Positions 26,975-35,429 of a stretch of DNA of 64,000 bases are shown piece by piece. Numbering within the stretch: the stretch's first letter is position 1; every line of letters starts with the position of its first letter. The translations under genes and the position numbers were made by a program. The stretch is from Bradyrhizobium sp. CCGB12 (GTDB lineage: Bacteria; Pseudomonadota; Alphaproteobacteria; Rhizobiales; Xanthobacteraceae). A model generated the notes under the pieces. It ran no database searches, was not told where the DNA came from, and saw only the letters and a program-made list of their open reading frames with translations. The stretch covers positions 8,854,001-8,918,000 of the forward strand of contig NZ_JANADO010000001.1 in assembly GCF_024199845.1 (NCBI RefSeq), given 5' to 3'.

Positions 26975-27241
26975 TCAGAAGTACAGGTGTCGGGCACCTT
27001 GCATTTCAAGGACGCACCCCTTCTGAGTTCGCCTCGCCCTCATCAGATCGCTTCCGCAATCGGCGCACCTTACGCGCACCTCCAGGGAGCCGCCGTCGAC
27101 GGCCAGAGAGCCGAGGCCGGACACGGTGTTGCATGCGGCGCACCGGATCTTCGTCAGGGTGATGTCAAAAGAAAAGGCTTGCTGGAGCAGGTGTGTGCCC
27201 GGATCACCGCCAAGAATGAGATCGGCGATGTTGTCTGCCAT
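26975..27241 (-). CDS. DUF6510-like small zinc-ribbon protein
   Basis: An 88-residue protein with two CxxC knuckles (IRCAACNTVSG and VRCADCGSDL) about 30 residues apart, as in a zinc ribbon. It resembles DUF6510 proteins, which recur next to sulfite-oxidase-like genes and ferredoxin-type reductases; their function is unknown. The ATG at 27241 has GGAGG nine bases upstream and lies five bases after the reductase stop. It is the third gene of a tight operon with the reductase and the Mo protein. Confidence 0.75.
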   Translation of the reverse strand: MADNIADLILGGDPGTHLLQQAFSFDITLTKIRCAACNTVSGLGSLAVDGGSLEVRVRCADCGSDLMRARRTQKGCVLEMQGARHLYF

Positions 27242-27246
27242 GGCGA

Positions 27247-28008
27247 TCATCCTCCCGATGGTCCGAAACGTTCGGTTTTGATGGTGAATGGATCGAAACC
27301 GAGCTTCACGAGCATGCTCGAAATGCTTTCGACAAACCCGGTGGGCCCGCAAACGAAGAACGTGGGATTTTGCGCTGGCGTAAAGCTGTTCTCTACGAGC
27401 AGAGTCTCGGTGACGCGCCCCGGATGTCCGTTCCAGTTGCTCGGATGCTCGCGGGTGAGCGCATAGACGAGGCGCAGGTCGCAATCGCCGCGAGCCATCG
27501 TATCGAGTTCATCCCGGTATATGACATCGGCAAGGCTGCGTGCCGAATAGATCAATGATGCCGGTATGTGTGCGAGCGACCTCTTGCGGTGTCGCAACAT
27601 AGCCATCAACGGCGTAATCCCGGTGCCGCCCGCGACAAGGCAAATCGGTCCACCGCGGGTTTGGCTCCAGATGAAATGGCCACCGATGGGGCCGCGAAAC
27701 TCGAGAGCGTCACCAAGGCGCAATTCGTCGAGTAGATAGGGGGAAACCTCACCGTCCTCGATCCGTTCCACGGTGAGAGTGAGCAGCTTTTCTTCCGGTG
27801 GCGACGCGATCGAGTAACTCCGTTCGGCTTGATAGCCGTCATCGGCCGTGAGGCGGATGTCGACATGCTGACCGGGCCAATGCCCGGACCAGCTGGCTGG
27901 CTGCAGGATGATGCTCTTCACCCGGCTTGTTTCGGCCACGATGGTCCGCACGCGACCGGTCTGCCACGCGATCCTGGGATGTTGTGGAGGCGTGTCAGTC
28001 GCCGTCAT
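27247..28008 (-). CDS. FAD/NAD(P)H ferredoxin-reductase-type oxidoreductase
   Basis: A 253-residue reductase of the ferredoxin-NADP reductase superfamily, without an iron-sulfur domain. FAD motif RSYSIASPP, glycine-rich GGTGITPLMAML, and the C-terminal NAD(P) block TFFVCGPTGFVES are present. GGGAG stands seven bases before the ATG at 28008, and the start overlaps the end of the molybdoenzyme gene by 14 bases. It is likely to supply or collect electrons for that enzyme in the cytoplasm. Confidence 0.9.
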   Translation of the reverse strand: MTATDTPPQHPRIAWQTGRVRTIVAETSRVKSIILQPASWSGHWPGQHVDIRLTADDGYQAERSYSIASPPEEKLLTLTVERIEDGEVSPYLLDELRLGDALEFRGPIGGHFIWSQTRGGPICLVAGGTGITPLMAMLRHRKRSLAHIPASLIYSARSLADVIYRDELDTMARGDCDLRLVYALTREHPSNWNGHPGRVTETLLVENSFTPAQNPTFFVCGPTGFVESISSMLVKLGFDPFTIKTERFGPSGG

Positions 28009-28612
28009 AACGTTGCTCCCGCCGGGGATCGCCATAGTTGTGATAACCGCGGGATTCCCAGAACCCCGGCTCGTCCTTGGCCATGAAGCGGAGCCTTCGC
28101 AGCCACTTTGCGCTCTTCCAGAAATAAAGATGCGGCACCAGAAGCCGGGCAGGGCCACCATGTGCCGGAGCGAGCGGCAGACCCTCATAGCGGGTCGCGA
28201 TCATCGCCTTTTCGGCGACCAGGTCGGCCACCGGAAGGTTCGTCGTGTATCCGCCGTCGCAATGCGCCATGATATAGGCGCCCGGCGGCTCGCTCAGCCC
28301 GACCCCCTTGAGAAGGTCGTCGAAGCTAACGCCCTGCCAGACCGTGTTGAGCTTGGTCCATTTGGTGACGCAGTGAATGTCGACCGTGATCGTGGTCTGG
28401 GGCAGCGCCTCGAACTCGTCCCAGGTCCATGTCCCCAGTAACGAGCCGCCAAGTTGAAGCGCAATCTTCCAGTTGGCGACCCGGATCTCCGGCGTGGGGC
28501 CCGCCGACAGCACTGGGAAGTCGGTCGTCAGATACTGACCCGGAGGCAGCCGGGCGGTTTCGGATGCCTGTCGCTTCGATTTGAAGCCACGAGAAACAGG
28601 AGGTCGGTCCAT
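27995..28612 (-). CDS. Sulfite-oxidase-family molybdopterin oxidoreductase
   Basis: A 205-residue Mo-pterin protein of the sulfite oxidase/MsrP fold. The Mo-ligand Cys81 lies in TVDIHCVTKWTKL; WQGVSF, YTTNLP and HGGPARLLVPHLYFWKSAKW are typical. It lacks a signal peptide and a heme or dimerisation domain, so it is a minimal cytoplasmic form. The start at 28612 was chosen over an upstream ATG (28678) because homology begins there. With the reductase and the DUF6510 protein it forms an overlapping operon; the physiological substrate of this subfamily is not established. Confidence 0.87.
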   Translation of the reverse strand: MDRPPVSRGFKSKRQASETARLPPGQYLTTDFPVLSAGPTPEIRVANWKIALQLGGSLLGTWTWDEFEALPQTTITVDIHCVTKWTKLNTVWQGVSFDDLLKGVGLSEPPGAYIMAHCDGGYTTNLPVADLVAEKAMIATRYEGLPLAPAHGGPARLLVPHLYFWKSAKWLRRLRFMAKDEPGFWESRGYHNYGDPRREQRYDGD

Positions 28613-28725
28613 GGAAGCGTGCCCTTGTGCGGTGACGCGCAGGTGTCCGGATTGCATCGGCATACCGTGCAGCCGCACAAGCGCAGATGCACCCTGATCG
28701 ATGCATTGTCGATGGCCGTCGCGAT

Positions 28726-28794
28726 GAATGCATCAAGATTGCGAAAGACGAAGCAATCGCGACTGCGCGGGGATGGACTATCTCAATGTCAAAT
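28726..28794 (+). promoter_or_regulatory. Shared leader element upstream of the amidase
   Basis: GAATGCATCAAGAT followed after 13 bases by GCAATC and later CTATCTCA also occurs in the same order upstream of the first cytochrome P460 gene (30453 onward). The first 14 bases are identical and the following 19 align without gaps. Position relative to the start codon is about -107 here. It may be a common promoter/operator or a duplicated leader. Confidence 0.5.
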
Positions 28795-28832
28795 GCGGCT
28801 TCGTCCCGAAGTGGTTCAAAAAGGAGGAGACC

Positions 28833-30362
28833 ATGTCGAGCGTGAGCCGGACCTTGCATTCCGACGAACTCGCTTACCTCACCGCGCACGAGCTAGCAGC
28901 TCGCATCCGGCGGCGTGACCTGTCGCCGGTGGAGGTCGTCGACGCTTTCATCCGGCGGATCGAAGCGCGTAACCCGAGCCTGAATGCGCTGGTCTATCTC
29001 GATTTCGACGGCGCTCGCATGAGAGCGAAAGAGGCCGATCGCGCATTGGTCGCCGGCGAGCCGTTGGGGCCGCTGCACGGCATTCCGTCGGCGCTCAAGG
29101 ATCTGTTTGACTTCAAGCCGGGCTGGCCCGCGAGCCTGGGCGGCATCCGTGCGCTTAAGCACCACGTCGTGAACGGCTACTGCGTGTTCTGCGAGCGCAT
29201 GGAGAAGCGTGGCGGAGCGGTGTTCCTCGGCAAGACCAACAGCCCTGTCATGGGATTCCGAGGCACCTGCGATAATTATCTGTTCGGTCCGACGCGCAAT
29301 CCCTTCAATCTTGCCAAGAACACCGGCGGGTCATCCGGAGGAAGCGCCGCGGCGGTCGCCGATGGACTGCTGCCCATTGCAGAAGGCACGGACGCCGGAG
29401 GTTCGATACGAATTCCCGCCGCCTGGTGTGGGGTCTATGGCTATAAGGCATCATTTGGCCGGGTGCCGTTCCTTGTGCGCCCCAATGCGTTCGGCACGGC
29501 AGACTCTCCATTTCTGTTCGAAGGACCCATCACGCGGACGGTCGAAGATGCCGCAATCGCGTTGAACGTACTTGCCGGCTCTGATCCGCGAGATCCCTTC
29601 AGCCTGATCGAGCCGCCCGTCGACTTCACCGCGGCGACCCGTCGTTCGATCCGTGGCCTCAAGATTGGCTATAGTCCGAACCTGGACGTCTTTCCGGTCG
29701 ACGGAAAAGTCGCGGCGACGGTCCGCCGCGCGGTACAGGCGTTCGAGGAAGCCGGTGCTCACGTGGAGGAGGTGAAGCTCGGCATCGCTCGTTCGCAACG
29801 GGAGTTGAGCGACGTCTGGTCGCGTCTCTACATGCTTCTGAACCTGCAGGCGATCGAGAACATGAAACGCGACGGCATTGATCTCTTCGGCAAGCATCGC
29901 GACGACTTTCCGCCGGAATACATGGATTGGGTCGAGAAGACCAATCGCATGTCGGGCCTCGATTTCTTCCGGGACCAGGCCGTCCGGTCGGAGGTCTACG
30001 ATGCCTTCCAGAACGTCCTCGGAAGATTTGACCTGCTCGTGACGCCGACTGTCGCGTGCCCGCCGGTCGACAACGCAAGCGACGGCAACACGACTGGCCC
30101 GAGGTCGATCAATAGTGTCGACATAGATTCCCTCATCGGGTGGTGTCTGACCTACTTCGTCAACTTTACCGGCCATCCGGCTGCATCGATTCCAGCGGGA
30201 CTGTCCGACGGCCTTCCGGTCGGGATGCAGATCATTGGTCGGCGAAACGCGGACTTCGATGTGCTGGCCGCGAGCGCAGCCTTCGAGCGGCTTCGTCCCT
30301 GGCAGGACAATTACCGCATGTGCCGCGACCGACCCCTGCAGCGTGACGGACGATCTCAGTGA
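28833..30362 (+). CDS. Amidase (amidase-signature family)
   Basis: A 509-residue amidase-signature hydrolase. The Ser-cisSer-Lys triad is in place: Lys89 (GIPSALKDLF), Ser167 (TGGSSGGSAAAVA) and nucleophile Ser191 (TDAGGSIRIPAAW). No signal peptide, so probably cytoplasmic. The ATG at 28833 follows AAGGAGGAGACC, an excellent ribosome site. It would release ammonia from a carboxamide; the substrate is unknown. It opens the plus-strand run leading to cytochromes P460 and urease, with which it might share a nitrogen-containing substrate chain. Confidence 0.9.
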   Translation: MSSVSRTLHSDELAYLTAHELAARIRRRDLSPVEVVDAFIRRIEARNPSLNALVYLDFDGARMRAKEADRALVAGEPLGPLHGIPSALKDLFDFKPGWPASLGGIRALKHHVVNGYCVFCERMEKRGGAVFLGKTNSPVMGFRGTCDNYLFGPTRNPFNLAKNTGGSSGGSAAAVADGLLPIAEGTDAGGSIRIPAAWCGVYGYKASFGRVPFLVRPNAFGTADSPFLFEGPITRTVEDAAIALNVLAGSDPRDPFSLIEPPVDFTAATRRSIRGLKIGYSPNLDVFPVDGKVAATVRRAVQAFEEAGAHVEEVKLGIARSQRELSDVWSRLYMLLNLQAIENMKRDGIDLFGKHRDDFPPEYMDWVEKTNRMSGLDFFRDQAVRSEVYDAFQNVLGRFDLLVTPTVACPPVDNASDGNTTGPRSINSVDIDSLIGWCLTYFVNFTGHPAASIPAGLSDGLPVGMQIIGRRNADFDVLAASAAFERLRPWQDNYRMCRDRPLQRDGRSQ

Positions 30363-30452
30363 GAAATCGGCTGGCTCAATTCCATGCGTCGTCGCACGGT
30401 TTCGCCTTAACGTTAGAGGCACGAACCTCTTTGCGGTCGCATGATCGGCACG

Positions 30453-30530
30453 GAATGCATCAAGATAGAAAAAGCAAAGGCAATCTCCAGCGCGCAAGAT
30501 CCTCCGCGACCGGCTATCTCATCTCCCAAC
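30453..30530 (+). promoter_or_regulatory. Shared leader element upstream of the first cytochrome P460
   Basis: This is the second copy of the leader described at 28726: GAATGCATCAAGAT, then GCAATC at the same distance, then CTATCTCA with a 9-base longer gap. It lies about 132 bases before the start codon. The repetition links regulation of the amidase and P460 genes. Confidence 0.5.
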
Positions 30531-30584
30531 AGGTCAATGGTGCCGGCGCCTCGCGCGTTCGGCCGCAGTCGCGGGAGAAAGACA

Positions 30585-31193
30585 ATGCGCGTGAGAGTCC
30601 AGGCAGCAGCGACGGTCATCGTAGGCAGTGCGGTCGCAACGATCCTGTTCTTCGGATCGCTCAAGGATGGCAATGCTCAGAGCAATACGCGCTATCTGCC
30701 GGAATATACCGCGGATGGGCAGTTGCTCCTGCCGAAGAATTTCCACGAGTGGGTCTATGTCGGCTCGCCGCTGACGCCGAACGCCCTCAACGGCGGGCAG
30801 GCGAACTTCCCGGAATTCCACAACGTCTATATCGAGCCGGGCTCGTACGCGATCTACAAGAAGACCGGCGAATTCCCGGAGGGAACGATCCTGTTCAAGG
30901 AGCTGCAGCTGACGTTGCCGCAGGAGAATGCCGACGGCTCGCGAACGGAAGCGTCGGGACGTGGCTACTTCCCGGGCAAGTGGAACGGCGCCGACGTGAC
31001 CGTCAAGGACTCGAAGCGCTTTGCCGACACCAACGGGTGGGGCTATTTCAACTTCAATCACCACGAGCCGAAGGCGTCGATGGCCAGGGTGAAGTCGAAG
31101 GACGAGTGCGCCTACTGCCATATCGCCAACGCCAAGAAGGATGAGGTCTGGACCCAGTTCTATCCGCTGCTGGACAACAAGGACGCGCGGTGA
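30585..31193 (+). CDS. Cytochrome P460 family protein A
   Basis: A 202-residue exported c-type cytochrome. An N-terminal signal/anchor (VQAAATVIVGSAVATILFFG) precedes a P460-type beta domain (LPKNFHEWVYVGSPLTP, FPEFHNVYIEPGSYAIYKKT, FPEGTILFKELQ) and a single heme-c site CAYCH near the C-terminus. Cytochromes P460 oxidise hydroxylamine (and NO) in nitrifiers and methanotrophs; related proteins in other bacteria are poorly studied. The ATG at 30585 follows GGGAGA; the frame extends upstream without protein character. A second P460 gene follows after 24 bp. Confidence 0.88.
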   Translation: MRVRVQAAATVIVGSAVATILFFGSLKDGNAQSNTRYLPEYTADGQLLLPKNFHEWVYVGSPLTPNALNGGQANFPEFHNVYIEPGSYAIYKKTGEFPEGTILFKELQLTLPQENADGSRTEASGRGYFPGKWNGADVTVKDSKRFADTNGWGYFNFNHHEPKASMARVKSKDECAYCHIANAKKDEVWTQFYPLLDNKDAR

Positions 31194-31217
31194 GCGCGTA
31201 ATCGGCGGAAGATCGGC

Positions 31218-31799
31218 ATGAAAATCCTCAAAGTCGCTTTTGTCGCCTTCGTCGTGATCCTTGGGATCGCGTCCGCGGTCAGGCAGTCACAATTGCGGGC
31301 GAACGCGGCGAATGGTGTTTCGACCGGTGCGAGTGTCGCCGACCGCGATGGGCATCTGCATGTACCCGATGACTATCGCACGACCTATCAGCTCCTCGGA
31401 AGCTGGGCGGTTGCGGCAGAAGACGGGCGTGGGTCAAGGGAGTTTCACGTCGTGTACGCTTCGCCGGGAGTGATCGACGCCTATCGGAGAGGCAGGCGCT
31501 TTCCGGATGGAGCGGTGCTGATCAAGGAGGTGTTCAAGGCGTCAACCGCCGAAATGACGACCGGTACCGTCAGCCGCGCCGATGCTTTGAAGGGGTGGTT
31601 CGTCATGGTGAAGGACAGCGCGAACAGCCACCCGGAGAGTGCGCTGTGGGGCGACGGCTGGGGATGGTCCTGGTTCGACGCGGGCGATCGCTCGATAACG
31701 ACGACGACGAATTACAGGGCCCAATGTCTGGCGTGCCACGTGCCCGTGCAGGCGTCCGACTGGGTTTACGTCGATGGATACCCTCCGCTGAAGCAATAG
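31218..31799 (+). CDS. Cytochrome P460 family protein B
   Basis: A 193-residue paralogue of the preceding gene: signal peptide (VAFVAFVVILGIASAV), P460 core (YRTTYQLLGSWAV, EFHVVYASPGVIDAYRR, FPDGAVLIKEVF) and heme-c motif CLACH near the end. The FP[ED]G..L.KE block is conserved between both proteins. It acts in the periplasm. The two genes probably arose by tandem duplication and are co-transcribed. A short AATAGC repeat overlaps its stop codon. Confidence 0.87.
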   Translation: MKILKVAFVAFVVILGIASAVRQSQLRANAANGVSTGASVADRDGHLHVPDDYRTTYQLLGSWAVAAEDGRGSREFHVVYASPGVIDAYRRGRRFPDGAVLIKEVFKASTAEMTTGTVSRADALKGWFVMVKDSANSHPESALWGDGWGWSWFDAGDRSITTTTNYRAQCLACHVPVQASDWVYVDGYPPLKQ

Positions 31800-31873
31800 C
31801 AATAGCAATAGTGCAGATCCAGGTCACCGAAAGTCATTCGATTTATCAAAGCCAATCATCAAAGGAGCGAGAG

Positions 31874-33148
31874 ATGGCTAAAGAGGCGACGACGAGCGAG
31901 ATGGGAATGTCGAAAGGGCAGACTGGCCATCTCTATATTCAGACCAATGAGATCGATAACGCTATTATTCACTACACGCGACAGACGGACGGCAAGCTGG
32001 TCGAGGTCGCGCGTATCAAGACGGGCGGCGCCGGCTCCGGTGAATTCAAGCCGATCAGCGGCCAGGACAGCGCGCCCAACTCTTACGAGGGTGCGGGAAG
32101 CGTCATCATTACATCCGATCGGCGCTTTTTGTTTACAACCAATGGCGGGGACAACTCGGTTTCGAGCTTTCGCCTGGAGAGCGACGGTCGTCTCACGCTG
32201 CTCGACGTGAAGTCGACCGGCAACCCGGTCGAGGGCAGGAGCGGCACCGCCAAATCGCTGGCTTTCGCTCCATCGACACGCACCCTCTTCGTGCTGCACG
32301 CGTTCGGACCGGATCATCTTCGGCTGATGTCGGTCGATGCCGAAGGCATGCTCAAGACGCGGCCCGAGCGATACACGGTGAACACGTACAGCAAGCGGAA
32401 CCGCGTCTCCACCATGGTCGTGGTCTCGCCCAACGAGGAGCTGGTGCTCGTTGGCACCACTTTCGATGAGCCGATCGCGCTCACCGGCTTGTATCCCGAC
32501 GGCTCGCCGATTCTCTGGGTCCAGCGCGCTGGCGGCGCGTTGCACTCGATCGCGTCGAATGCACCGGATCCGGACGGCCTCGCCGTGTTCGCCCTGCAAA
32601 AGGACGGCTCGCTCGGCACGGCCAGGTTCTACGATGCGAAGGCCGGCTCTCCGTTCTACATCGCGTTCCTGCATCAGCGTCCGAATACGTTCGTGATCGG
32701 CTATGCCGTCGGCGATGGATGCTCGATCTGCACCATCGAGAAGAACGGCTCGATCAAGATCGGCCCGCTCGTCAAGATCGACACCAGCGCGGGCGTTCCG
32801 TCCGAGCTGTGCTGGCTGGCCGTCGCTCCCGATGATCGCACGATCTACGCGACGAATTTCGGCTACAGCAACATCAGCAGCTACCGCATCAATGGCTGCG
32901 GCCTGGAGATTGCGTGCGATCCGGCGTGTCCGAAGGTCCCTGGCGACGGCACCGCGAGGGGATTGAACGGAACCGTGACGAGCGGTCCCAGCGATAGCTG
33001 GATCTCGCCGGACGGCGCCTATCTCTATCAGATCTACGGCAACGCCTCGAAGCTGGTCAGCTACAGCACTCAGCCGGACGGGTCGCTGAAGGAGATCGGC
33101 AGCGTCAAGATCCCGTACAACGGCTCCCAGGGTCTTGCGGGTTTCTGA
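31874..33148 (+). CDS. Lactonase-family (PF10282-like) beta-propeller protein
   Basis: A 424-residue seven-bladed-propeller type protein with recurring blade motifs such as SVIITSDRRFLFTTNGGDNS, LAFAPSTRTLFVLHA, LAVAPDDRTIYATNFG and WISPDGAYLYQIYG. Family members include 6-phosphogluconolactonase-like enzymes and many proteins of unknown function. There is no signal peptide. Two Cys clusters (DGCSICTI and CGLEIACDPACPK) are unusual for the family. AAAGGAG stands eight bases before the ATG at 31874. It follows the P460 pair by 74 bp and precedes ureD by 111 bp. Confidence 0.82.
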   Translation: MAKEATTSEMGMSKGQTGHLYIQTNEIDNAIIHYTRQTDGKLVEVARIKTGGAGSGEFKPISGQDSAPNSYEGAGSVIITSDRRFLFTTNGGDNSVSSFRLESDGRLTLLDVKSTGNPVEGRSGTAKSLAFAPSTRTLFVLHAFGPDHLRLMSVDAEGMLKTRPERYTVNTYSKRNRVSTMVVVSPNEELVLVGTTFDEPIALTGLYPDGSPILWVQRAGGALHSIASNAPDPDGLAVFALQKDGSLGTARFYDAKAGSPFYIAFLHQRPNTFVIGYAVGDGCSICTIEKNGSIKIGPLVKIDTSAGVPSELCWLAVAPDDRTIYATNFGYSNISSYRINGCGLEIACDPACPKVPGDGTARGLNGTVTSGPSDSWISPDGAYLYQIYGNASKLVSYSTQPDGSLKEIGSVKIPYNGSQGLAGF

Positions 33149-33259
33149 TCCCGGTTTCGCGACACGAGGTCCGGGCGTGGTCGGCATTGCCGTTCCGCGC
33201 CCGGCCTCTCCCTCGCCGACATGCGAGACATATACGGTCAATCATGAGCCCCGAGACGG

Positions 33260-34171
33260 ATGTTTGAAGCAATTCACGAGCGCTCTCGCGGTACATCCGC
33301 AGCTCATCCCGGCCATCCGGGAGATGGGCAGGGCGCCACGGAAAAATTCGATCTGCAGCGCGCCATCGGGGAAGCTCGCGTGGTGTTCTCCGGCGCCACA
33401 AACGGTACGGAGACCATCGACGTCTATCAGAAATTTCCGATGGCCATTGCCTTCCCGAATGTCGATGATCGTCGGCGCAAGGAGGCGGTCCTCATCAATA
33501 CCTCGGGCGGTGTCACGGGCGGCGACGAGATCAGGATCGAGGTGGTCGCCCAAGGCAACGCGTCGGTCGCGGTGACCACGCAGGCCGCGGAGAAGGTCTA
33601 TCGCGCGCTGGATCGGCCTGCCCGAATCCGGACGCGGTTGAGGGCTGAGGGAAGTGCCCGGCTTGCGTGGCTTCCGCAAGAGACAATCGTCTTCAACCAG
33701 GCGCGCATCGCGCGACAGACCGAGATCGATGTGAGTTTCGGTACCGAATTGATTGCCCTCGAGTGGCTGGTTCTCGGTCGCATCGAGAGCGGCGAGGAGG
33801 TTCTTGCCGGACATATCCTGGACAGTTGGCGCGTCAGGGTCGACGGCCGTCTGGTATGGGTCGATGGCTTCCTCGCGTCAGACCAGGCGCTCCTGCAGCT
33901 TCGGAAGACGGCTCTGCTCTCGAACTGGAAGGCGATCGCGACGATGATCTATTTCGGTCCGCGTCTCGAGGCCCGGCTCGAGAGACTGCGCGAGATCGGT
34001 GCTTCGCTGGAATGCGCGTGCGGCGTCACGATCGTGGGCGCGATCATCGTGATCCGGGTGGCCGCGATTGCAAGCGTGGATCTCAGGCGAGGTCTGCGCC
34101 GCTTCCTCGATCAACTCGACGATGAACTCGGATCCGGTCCCTTCGGGGTGCCGAAGATGTGGTCCTGTTAG
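33260..34171 (+). CDS. ureD: Urease accessory protein UreD
   Basis: A 303-residue UreD/UreH protein, the scaffold that binds the apo-urease trimer and, with UreF and UreG, delivers nickel and CO2. Family blocks include [46 protein letters not shown] and the terminal FGVPKMWSC. The ATG at 33260 has GAGACGG just upstream; an in-frame start further in is possible because the first 28 residues are not conserved-looking. First gene of the urease operon. Confidence 0.93.
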   Translation: MFEAIHERSRGTSAAHPGHPGDGQGATEKFDLQRAIGEARVVFSGATNGTETIDVYQKFPMAIAFPNVDDRRRKEAVLINTSGGVTGGDEIRIEVVAQGNASVAVTTQAAEKVYRALDRPARIRTRLRAEGSARLAWLPQETIVFNQARIARQTEIDVSFGTELIALEWLVLGRIESGEEVLAGHILDSWRVRVDGRLVWVDGFLASDQALLQLRKTALLSNWKAIATMIYFGPRLEARLERLREIGASLECACGVTIVGAIIVIRVAAIASVDLRRGLRRFLDQLDDELGSGPFGVPKMWSC

Positions 34172-34197
34172 CAGCGCGGCCAAGTGGGAGAAGCACC

Positions 34198-34500
34198 TTG
34201 AACCTGACGCCACGGGAACGAGACAAGCTGATGATCGCCCTCGCTGCGATCGTTGCGCGTGGCCGGCTCGCGCGGGGCGTCAAGCTGAATTATCCCGAAA
34301 GCATCGCATTGATCTCGGATGCCATCATGGAAGGCGCGCGCGACGGACGGTCGGTCGCGGACCTGATGTCCGAAGGCGGCCGGCTTCTTCGCCGCGACCA
34401 GGTTATGGAGGGTATCCCGGAAATGATTCGCGAGATCCAGGTGGAGGCGACGTTTCCGGACGGGACCAAGCTTGTCCCGGTGCACAACCCGATCCGATAG
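34198..34500 (+). CDS. ureA: Urease gamma subunit
   Basis: A 100-residue UreA starting [17 protein letters not shown]. The canonical N-terminus (MNLTPRE) fixes the start at the TTG codon 34198, with GGGAG seven bases upstream; the frame is open further upstream but overlaps ureD out of register. Conserved [20 protein letters not shown] and LVPVHNPIR are present. One of three structural subunits of nickel urease; separate ureA, ureB and ureC genes are the usual bacterial arrangement. Confidence 0.95.
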   Translation: MNLTPRERDKLMIALAAIVARGRLARGVKLNYPESIALISDAIMEGARDGRSVADLMSEGGRLLRRDQVMEGIPEMIREIQVEATFPDGTKLVPVHNPIR

Positions 34501-34506
34501 GAGCCG

Positions 34507-35082
34507 ATGATGCGTACCATCCCGATTTGCGTGGCCGCGTTGAGCCTGCTTGCATCGCCGGCCTTCGCTCACCCCATTCCGGGCGCGGGCAGCTCTTTCG
34601 ACGCCGGTCTCGTCCATCCGTTCAGCGGCGCGGATCATCTGATTGCGATCACGTTGGTGGGAATGTGGAGCGCGCTCGTGGGCGGATCGGCGAGAGCGGT
34701 GTGGCCGCTGACCTTTCTGATCGCGATGCTGGGCGGCTTCACCGCGGCAAGTGCAGGACTTCAGATGGGCTTTGTGGAAGCGGCGATCAGCCTCTCGGTG
34801 GTCGCGCTGGGAGCGTTCGTTGCGTTCGAATTCAGGATGCCTGTCATGCTGGGCGCGGCGGCCGTCGGCCTGTTCGCGTTCTTCCATGGTCACGCCCACG
34901 GAGCTGCAGCCGCCTCGATGCTTGTCCCCTACGTGATCGGCTTCACAACGGCGACCGCTGCTCTTCTCCTGACCGGCATGGTCATCGGGTTCTGGGGAGG
35001 AAAGGCGGCGAGAAGAAGTTTGCTTCGCGCCGCGGGCGTCTGCGCCGGGCTTGTCGGGCTGCTGCTCGGAGGCGTGGCGTGA
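34507..35082 (+). CDS. ureJ: HupE/UreJ family nickel permease
   Basis: A 191-residue membrane protein with a signal-like start ([19 protein letters not shown]), six hydrophobic segments, the HupE/UreJ signature [12 protein letters not shown] and a His cluster HGHAHG. UreJ/HupE proteins are secondary nickel importers or facilitators serving urease and hydrogenase. It is inserted between ureA and ureB, and its stop overlaps the GTG start of ureB by four bases, so translation is coupled. Confidence 0.93.
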   Translation: MMRTIPICVAALSLLASPAFAHPIPGAGSSFDAGLVHPFSGADHLIAITLVGMWSALVGGSARAVWPLTFLIAMLGGFTAASAGLQMGFVEAAISLSVVALGAFVAFEFRMPVMLGAAAVGLFAFFHGHAHGAAAASMLVPYVIGFTTATAALLLTGMVIGFWGGKAARRSLLRAAGVCAGLVGLLLGGVA

Positions 35083-35417
35083 TCCCCGGGGAAGTCATCT
35101 CGAATGACGGCGACATCGTCCTGAACGGCGACAGGACGGGACTATCAATTGCCGTGGCCAACACCGGCGACCGGCCGGTTCAGGTGGGCAGCCATTATCA
35201 CTTCGCCGAGGTGAACACCGCACTCGTGTTCGATCGATCCGCTGCCCGTGGGTGCCGCCTCGATATTCCAGCGGGGACGGCCGTGCGGTTCGAGCCGGGG
35301 CAGTCGCGCGAGGTCTCGTTGATTCCGTTTGCCGGAGCGCGGCGCATCTACGGATTCAGCGGCGGCGTGATGGGGCCTCTAGAGTCAGGAACCGATGCGT
35401 CCGGCTCCAACGAATAA
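35079..35417 (+). CDS. ureB: Urease beta subunit
   Basis: A 112-residue UreB beginning with a GTG codon ([13 protein letters not shown]...), overlapping the ureJ stop (GTGA) with GGAGG six bases upstream. The conserved [29 protein letters not shown] and [12 protein letters not shown] blocks are all present. ureC starts 12 bp downstream. Confidence 0.94.
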   Translation: MIPGEVISNDGDIVLNGDRTGLSIAVANTGDRPVQVGSHYHFAEVNTALVFDRSAARGCRLDIPAGTAVRFEPGQSREVSLIPFAGARRIYGFSGGVMGPLESGTDASGSNE

Positions 35418-35429
35418 GGTGAGGAAGAC

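Noticed and set aside
31795..31811. AATAGC tandem repeat at the end of the second P460 gene
   Set aside because: Fewer than three full units; likely chance or slippage, with no sign of a functional role.
31859..33241. A 460-codon minus-strand frame across the beta-propeller gene
   Set aside because: Arg/Asp-rich shadow of the real gene; no domain, no ribosome site.
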